Below the pieces are notes generated by a model that was given only the letters and a program-made list of their open reading frames with translations, did not search any database and had not been told where the DNA came from. A stretch of DNA of 64,000 bases, taken from the NCBI GenBank assembly GCA_016584495.1, contig WAID01000008.1, positions 372,001 through 436,000 on the forward strand, given 5' to 3'. The translations under genes were made by a program, and so were the position numbers. This DNA is from Celoporthe dispersa. Taxonomy: Eukaryota; Ascomycota; Sordariomycetes; Diaporthales; Cryphonectriaceae. Shown piece by piece: positions 58,029 through 64,000 of this stretch. How positions within the stretch are numbered: the stretch's first letter is position 1; every line of letters begins with the position of its first letter.

Positions 58029-59144
58029 TCACTCCATATGCCTCTGCTCAGGGACGATGCTCAGCAGCTTTCCCTCCTCGAGGGCCCTCCTCACGTTGGC
58101 CATGGTCCACTCCTCCATCTTGGCCATGGTCTGCACGGTCGAGGTGCCCATGTGCGGGATCAGCAGGACGTTGTCGTTGGCCAGCAGGCCCGGGTGGACC
58201 TGGGGCTCGTCCTCATAGACGTCGAGGCCGGCGCTGGCGACCTTGCCGGAGTCGAGGGCCTCGACCAGGGCGGCCTCGTCCATGACGGCGCCGCGGGCCG
58301 TGTTAACGATGATGATGCCTTGCTTCATCAGGGCGAACTGGTCGCGGGAGATGATGTGCCTTGTATGTTTCTGTGTGTGTGTGTATGTGTGTAAGGGGTA
58401 AGCCATGCATATACTCTTTTTTGAGTGTCTTTGTTTCAAACAAGAGAAGAATGGAACAAGATCACGTACGTTAAGCGGTAGGTTCAGGCTCAGGACGTCG
58501 CTCTCCCGCAGCAGCGTCTCGAAGTCCCTATACTCGGCCTCACACCCCGCCTCCTGCTCAGGCGGCAGCCTCGTCCGGTTGTGGTAGCGGACCTTCATGC
58601 CGAAGGCGAGGGCCTTCTTGGCCATGTTCTGGCCTATGCCGCCCATGCCCAGGATGCCGAGCACTTTCCCCTGGGGGTCCTGGCCCTGGGCGGGCGTCTC
58701 CTCCGGTGTGGCGCCCCGCCACACGCCGCGGCGCAGGTTGCGGATGGAGAGGTTGAAGTTGCGCAGGGCGCCCAGCATGAGAAACACGGCGCAGTCGGCG
58801 GTGGCGTCGTCGACGGCCGTCTGGACGTTGGACACGCGGATGTCTCTTGCGGTGCAGGCGGGGACGTCGATCTGGTCGTAGCCGGCGCCGTTGTGGCAGA
58901 TGAAGCGCAGCGAGGCCGGGAGCGCGGCCACGAGCTCGGCGTCGACGCGGCCCGTGACGTCCACAGACTCAAAGGTGCGATAGGCGACGGTGCAGCCGTC
59001 CAGGGCGCCCGAGCGGCACTCGGAGAGAAAGGAGGCCCTGTCTGCGGACCGGGGCACGACGATATCGGCGGTGCTGGCGATGGCGGCCCAGGTGGCGTGG
59101 GCGTTCTCGATGATGCCGAGCTGGAGGACCCGAGGCCGCGCCAT
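58029..59144 (-). CDS. D-2-hydroxyacid dehydrogenase (glyoxylate/hydroxypyruvate reductase type)
   Basis: Exons on the minus strand are 59144-58470 and 58370-58029 with a 99-nt intron. The frame is intact at 338 aa. The enzyme should reduce 2-oxoacids such as glyoxylate with NAD(P)H. NAD fold: LGILGMGGIGQNMAKKALAF (GxGxxG). Substrate/catalytic residues: ICHNGAGYDQIDV, catalytic Arg in VNTARGAVMDEAAL, Glu in GLDVYEDEP, His in LLIPHMGTSTVQT. NRTRLPPEQE after the second beta strand carries an Arg often linked to NADP preference. The acceptor CACACAG (58371-58373) yields LPLNKHTRHIISRDQF. It sits in a CA/ACAT repeat instead of a pyrimidine tract. The frame also runs open through the repeat, so intron retention would add residues rather than a stop. 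Confidence 0.9.
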   Translation of the reverse strand: MARPRVLQLGIIENAHATWAAIASTADIVVPRSADRASFLSECRSGALDGCTVAYRTFESVDVTGRVDAELVAALPASLRFICHNGAGYDQIDVPACTARDIRVSNVQTAVDDATADCAVFLMLGALRNFNLSIRNLRRGVWRGATPEETPAQGQDPQGKVLGILGMGGIGQNMAKKALAFGMKVRYHNRTRLPPEQEAGCEAEYRDFETLLRESDVLSLNLPLNVRDLVPFFSCLKQRHSKKSICMAYPLHTYTHTQKHTRHIISRDQFALMKQGIIIVNTARGAVMDEAALVEALDSGKVASAGLDVYEDEPQVHPGLLANDNVLLIPHMGTSTVQTMAKMEEWTMANVRRALEEGKLLSIVPEQRHME

Positions 59145-59524
59145 GATGGTGGTGGTTGGTGGTGGTTGTGGAGGTGGTGGTGGCAGAATTGACCGGTTGG
59201 GTTCTTTTCACAGGCACACACACACACTCTCTCTCTCGAGACTTGGCATAAAGGAGGGGTAGGAGGAGGAGGAGAAGGAGGAGGAAGGAGGTGTGGTGGG
59301 GGTAAGGACGAGGAAGGAAGAGAGGAGGGGTTGCTGCTGCCCTTCGAGACAGGCCGTCGTCGTCCCTGGTTTGCCGGCTTTCTGATCACCACCCAGTGAC
59401 CTCGGTCTAGATGCTCATACGTGCAATTCAATGGCAGTCAGCGATCAGGATCTTTTGTCCGAAGAAGATGCATCATCACAATCATGCATCACACATTATT
59501 GTATCACCCAACCCCCACCAAGAT

Positions 59525-59548
59525 TATATATATATATATATATATATA
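59525..59548. repeat. (TA)n microsatellite
   Basis: About twelve TA units upstream of the dehydrogenase gene. Confidence 0.85.
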
Positions 59549-59787
59549 CAGTGCAATGACGACACACACACACAACAGGAACAGGAGCAACAATAACAGC
59601 AAAAACAAAAGTGCGATGACCGTCGTTTAGCGCACGGGACGATGTTTTAGGCTTCCATGACGTTCTGGTTCGGGATCCGCCATCACCAATCGCGACTCGT
59701 AAGGGAGACCGTCGAGGTTGGCATGATTGGGCGGGACGGAGAAGGAGTAGTCACGCAGATGGATTGCGTGCCTCGGAATGGAACAGC

Positions 59788-59794
<7 letters not shown>

Positions 59795-59820
<26 letters not shown>
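59795..59820. repeat. (TG)n microsatellite
   Basis: About thirteen TG units. A (CA) run follows at 59837-59849 and another TG run lies at 59918-59937, so opposite-strand arms are close enough to fold back. Confidence 0.85.
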
Positions 59821-61614
59821 GGAGAGAGAGGAAAGACACACACACACACAAAAAAAGGGAGAGAATGGAGATAGGACGGCGGCACTGGCGTTGCATATCA
59901 ATCACGTTTGTGGGAGGGTGTGTGTGTGTGTGTGTGGTGTCCAGCACCGGGCACCGAGAAGACCGCAGTGCCGAGCAGTGTACAGTGACAATCTCACCCA
60001 GTCCAATGGGGTAGGAAAGTGTGCATCTTGCTGCACAGAGAGAGAAGGGGGGGGGGGGGGCCAAGAGACCAGCAAGGACCTCGTATATGAAAGACCCAAG
60101 CCACCGACTCTCAACTCTCCCGACTCCTGGCATGTTTATGTGGAGGCAGCATTCATGTGTACATGTAAATGAATATACACATGCACATATATATACATAT
60201 ATATACACGTGTGTGTGTGTGTGTGTGTGTTGGTGGGTGGGTGGGTATAGGAGTATGCATATCTGTGTGGATATATATATATACCCATAGCGATACTTGT
60301 ATATAAGGATAGCAAAGGGGAAAAAAGGGAACAGACGACAATGTATGACGGGGGGACTAGAGAATAAAACAAGAACAGGTTCAACTTACAGAAATTGCAC
60401 CAGCACGAGACGTTAAACCAAATATACAACTAGGTTTGTCCGTTGTACAGATCGTGTCGGGACCAAGAAAGTGGACGGCGTGCAGGAAATCAATTTATCT
60501 GGTTAAAAAAGAAGAAAAAGAAAAGAAAAGGAAATGAAAGAAAGAAAGGAAGAAGCCAGTGTGTTCTACCGTGGCTGACGACAGTATGAAGTTTGCATGT
60601 AACTATACTTAGGCAGCCGGTCCGGGACTCCAGACGACGGGTTTCTGCATCAAACCTGCTGTGGGGGATACGAAAATACATTACAAGAGCTGCCCTTTCA
60701 TCGATAAATGGGGCCAACTCCGAGACCGCTCCGGCTAATCTCCACCGGTCCGGTCTATTCCCACGTGGTAAGAAAAATGTATTATCTATTTTACTACAGA
60801 CCGACCCGACAGTGGCTGACATTGAGACCTTCTTCTTTGGGCGGGCGTGACGCGAATGGTCGTGCGACGGCCGGGGAGAAGAAGTATACGGAGGAAGCGA
60901 GCAAGGAGGATTAAAATAATAATAATAAAAAAGAAGCAAAAGAGTAAGTAGGGTGAGGATGGCCTCAGTCTCACGGGCTGACACGGTGATTGGGCAAACG
61001 GCTTGCTCCCTTATACATCTGTCTTTAGAAGTCTCTTTGCGTCTACTACGATCTGCCAGGCTTCGGTTGACGAGCCAACCCCCATCGTCTCCTCCGCCCA
61101 TCTTGACCACTCTCTCCATCACGACGTTCCTAGAGTGTTGCACTGAGCACACTATGTCTCTCTCTCTGTCTGTCTGTCTGTGTCTCTCGTCGAACGCCGT
61201 TTTCCAATCGTGCGCGTGGGGGGATATCAATATATCAGTGGTATAAGTCGACCCAACGCCATTTTTGTTGAAAAAAAGCATGCTGTTGTTGCCCACCCAC
61301 CACGCATCCGATTCAATGCCTTCATTGCTCCTGACCAGTCTCTCCCAGGGAGGGAAAACAAAGGGAAAAAAAAAAAGAAAGAAAAAGAAAACCAGGACAG
61401 AAAAGCAAGGCTGAGATGCCAGACCATGTCCCACAGGATCGTCGACATCATTATGCTGTTGAAAACATAGACTTTTTTAGGTTTTTGGAGACCCCCCCCC
61501 CGGCGTAATATCGCTTTTCAGGTCATGTGATATTATGGCGAGCTACGTTGTTGAAAGATCCGCAGGCACGCTTTCTCTCTCATGTACAGGGGATGTGGTA
61601 GTGGTGTGTATTGC

Positions 61615-63049
61615 TTAGTAGCGGTAGCTGGAAGGGAAGAAAAAAAGAAGTTAGTGACATTGCTCAGGTAGGGGGATTGGAGAAGATAAGGGGGGAAAAA
61701 AATAAAACCTACTGGTCGCTCTTGTAAGGACCCTCGACGTCCAGACCAAGGTACTCGGCCTGCACGGGGGTGAGCTCGGTGAGCTCGACGTTGACGTGGG
61801 CCAGGTGCAGCTTGGCGACCTCCTCGTCCAGGATCTTGGGCAGGACATAGACCTTCTTCTCCAGCTTGCCGGTCTTGGCAAAGGCGACGTACTTCTCGCC
61901 AAAGGCCTTCTCCTCGCACTTGTACAGCATGATCTGGGCCAGCACCTGGTTGGTGAAGGAGCAGGACATGACGAAGGACGAGTGGCCGGTGGCGCAGCCC
62001 AGGTTGACGAGACGACCCTCGGCCAGCAGGATGATGTGGCGGCCGTTCTTCATCAGGTAGCGGTCGACCTGGGGCTTGATGTTCTGCACGCTGGCGGCGT
62101 TGGCCTTGAGCCAGGCGACGTCGATCTCGATGTCGAAGTGGCCAATGTTGCACACGATGGCGTCGTTGGGCATGGCCTCGAAGTGCCTGCCGACGAGGAT
62201 GTCGCGGCAGCCCGTGGTGGTCACGAAGATCTGGCCGAGCTTGGCGGCGTTGTCCATGGAGATGACCTGGTAGCCGGCCATGGCCGCCTGGAGGGCGTTG
62301 ATGGGGTCGACCTCGGTGACGAGCACGCGGGCGCCCATGCCGTGCAGGGCCTCGGCACAGCCCTTGCCGACATCACCGAAGCCGGCGACGACGGCGATCT
62401 TGCCGGCAATCATGACGTCGGTGGCACGCTTGATGCCGTCGATCAGGGACTCGCGGCAGCCGTACAGGTTGTCGAACTTGGACTTGGTGACGGAGTCGTT
62501 GACGTTGATGGCGGGCACCAGGAGCTCGCCCTTCTTGAGCATGCGGTACAGGTGGTGGACGCCGGTGGTGGTCTCCTCGGAGACGCCGTAGCAGTCCTTG
62601 AGCATCTCGGGGTACTTGTCGTGGACGAGGTGGGTCAGGTCGCCGCCGTCGTCGAGGATCAGGTTGAGCTTCTTGCCGTCCTTGAAGGCGGTCAGCTGCT
62701 GCTCGAGGCACCAGTTGTACTCCTCCTCGGTCTCGCCCTTCCAGGCGAAGACGGGGACGCCCGCGGCGGCGATGGCGGCGGCGGCGTGGTCCTGGGTGGA
62801 GAAGATGTTGCACGAGGACCAGGTGACCTCAGCGCCGAGGGCGACCAGCGTCTCGATGAGGACGGCGGTCTGGATAGTCATGTGCAGACAGCCGGCGATG
62901 CGGGCACCAGCAAGAGGCTGGTCCTTGGCGTACTTCTGGCGGGTGGCCATCAGGCCAGGCATCTCGTTCTCGGCCAGCTCGATCTCCTTGCGGCCAAAGG
63001 CGGCGAGGGACAGGTCGGCGACCTTGAACTTGTTGGCGGGAGCAGACAT
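61615..63049 (-). CDS. SAH1: S-adenosyl-L-homocysteine hydrolase
   Basis: SAH hydrolase splits S-adenosylhomocysteine to adenosine and homocysteine, relieving product inhibition of methyltransferases. Exons on the minus strand are 63049-61713 and 61627-61615 with an 85-nt intron. The frame is intact at 449 aa. The start [20 protein letters not shown] is fixed by the family N-terminus; no ATG lies in the open frame upstream. Substrate motifs: [42 protein letters not shown] loop [29 protein letters not shown] with the catalytic Lys; EDGRL-like [16 protein letters not shown]. The last exon codes only YRY after a split His, completing the PYKSDHYRY C-terminus needed for NAD binding. Codon use is strongly biased, as for a highly expressed gene. 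Confidence 0.97.
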
Positions 63050-64000
63050 TGTCGGAAGGCTGGAGGTACGGGAAGAAAGGGAGGAGATTGTAGACTCTGT
63101 GTGAGACGGTAGAGCAGAGGTCAGCGCCGCGGACGAGGACTGCAGGACAGAGAAGGTAGAGAGAGACACCTCAGCTCTTTAAGTAGGAGGAGAGGAGATG
63201 ATGGAGGAGGAGGAGCTTTTTTAAGAAAAAGAAGAAAGAAAAGAGACGAGGTCGTTGAGGGGGGAGGGAAAACTCTGAAGCCCGTTCATGTTCGGTTCGG
63301 CGAGTTTTCCAACAAGTCTCCGTGCACACCCAAGAGCTCCGAGCTTGCCCAGCCAGGGGGACGGCATGGAAGGAATGGTGACCAGATTCAGCCGTGACTT
63401 TGAAAAGTTACTTACAGTAGTCGGTCCTGTCACAGGAGGGATAAATGCAAGGCGAAAAAGGGGTGGTGGTTGGGACAATTGAAGAGGGAGGGTTGTTACT
63501 TCAATTGCGGTTGAAGGGACAAGAAAGAAGGGAAGGGGAAAAAAAAAGAAGAAAAAAAAAGACGTTAAGGGAGGAGGGGCGAGGAAGATCTCGTGTCTTG
63601 GGAGGGGAAAAAAAGTTTCGGGGGGGAGGGGGGTTGGCCCTGGGCAATGGAGGGGAAAAAACTCCCATTCTTTGCAGCCTTTGGCCGCCCAGACTCGACC
63701 CTGACCCACAAGCGTGCTCACCCCTGGCGGCCCTACTGGTTGGCTGGGCTGCAGCGGGCAATTGCTAGAGGGCGGGGCCTGGCCTGGGGACCTTGGGCGA
63801 AAGATAATCCCCCAAAAAAACACCACTACCAAAGCACATTTGGGCCGTCACTGGGCGGCAAGACAAGGCGTAGTCTATGCGGTCGGTTAAAAAATTATGC
63901 GCACGGTGATGTTATATGTAGAATCTGCAGTCGACTCGACGGCTCGCCTCTGTTTTGTCTGTATATCCTCCCAAGTACTGTCTAGCCCTCTCTGCCCGGC
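63050..64000. promoter_or_regulatory. Upstream region of SAH1 to the window end
   Basis: About 950 bp. The first 130 bp are C/T-rich on the coding strand, fitting a 5' UTR or core promoter. A/G-rich runs follow (63200-63245, 63520-63580, 63600-63660). No other gene is visible before the window ends. Confidence 0.5.

Larger units (their letters stand above)
59145..61614. other. Gene-free region between the dehydrogenase and SAH hydrolase
   Basis: About 2.5 kb with several microsatellites: (TA)n 59525-59548, (TG)n 59795-59820 and 59918-59937, and mixed TA/TG at 60186-60290. A minus-strand frame of 314 codons (61434-60490) is open largely through low-complexity Phe/Tyr runs and begins at a non-ATG codon. 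I do not accept it as a gene. Confidence 0.5.

Noticed and set aside
60490..61434. 314-codon open frame on the minus strand
   Set aside because: It starts with GTG, is held open by Phe/Tyr-coding T-rich tracts and contains no domain. No splice or context support.
61796..63112. 438-codon plus-strand frame opposite SAH1
   Set aside because: Shadow frame caused by strong codon bias of SAH1.

Overview
This is nuclear DNA from a filamentous ascomycete, most likely a Sordariomycete. Most genes carry short GT-AG introns of about 55-180 nt with CTRAC-like branch sites. Coding exons are GC-rich, and genes lie on both strands without operons. The proteins are of fungal type, including a DIM-5-like H3K9 methyltransferase, a Zn2Cys6 activator, a GID4/Vid24 degron receptor and a fungal MTHFSD-like protein. 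I place it by protein character only; no rRNA or other marker in the window fixes the species.

Layout. 1-1.45 kb: 3' part of TRM11 (+). 1.86-3.2 kb: GID4/VID24 (-). 4.86-5.64 kb: Mago nashi (-), sharing a promoter with 6.5-9.7 kb coatomer beta (+). 11.1-12.3 kb: UBTD-type ubiquitin-domain protein (-). 13.35-14.7 kb: SET-domain H3K9 methyltransferase (-). 15.4-17.1 kb: secreted type-B carboxylesterase (-). 19.9-21.6 kb: auxin-efflux-carrier-type transporter (+). 21.9-23.95 kb: secreted GH35 beta-galactosidase (-). 26.0-26.9 kb: emopamil-binding-protein-type sterol isomerase (-), divergent from 27.3-29.2 kb ACOT9-like acyl-CoA thioesterase (+). 29.4-30.2 kb: MTHFSD/5-formyl-THF cyclo-ligase-like protein (-). 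33.2-35.0 kb: MFS transporter (+), with a 16-bp minisatellite abutting its start. 35.8-37.0 kb: RRP1 (+). 37.5-39.4 kb: sphingoid base kinase (-). 40.7-41.3 kb: MIX23 (+). 42.4-45.2 kb: NAA15 (+). 45.2-53.3 kb: gene-poor, microsatellite-rich. 53.3-57.1 kb: polyQ/polyH Zn2Cys6 regulator (+). 58.0-59.1 kb: D-2-hydroxyacid dehydrogenase (-). 61.6-63.05 kb: S-adenosylhomocysteinase (-).

Most genes are housekeeping: RNA modification and processing, exon junction complex, vesicle coat, N-terminal acetylation, methyl cycle. A few secreted or transport functions sit among them. I see no secondary-metabolite cluster, intact transposon, CRISPR array or convincing tRNA. Functional links are loose at best: SAH hydrolase recycles the product of the methyltransferases encoded here, and the folate-like protein would also belong to one-carbon metabolism.

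An important caveat for any user: about half of the conserved genes contain single-base frameshifts, nearly all at or beside short homopolymers. Essential genes such as coatomer beta and NAA15 are affected, so residual assembly indels are a better explanation than pseudogenes. Exon coordinates below were reconstructed by hand from splice sites and family conservation. I found no clear undescribed system. The most unusual items are a dispersed intergenic 10-mer (TACTATGTAC), the minisatellite at the MFS start codon, a 1.3-kb intron inside the zinc cluster, and the isolated-ATG exon of the predicted myristoylated UBTD protein.
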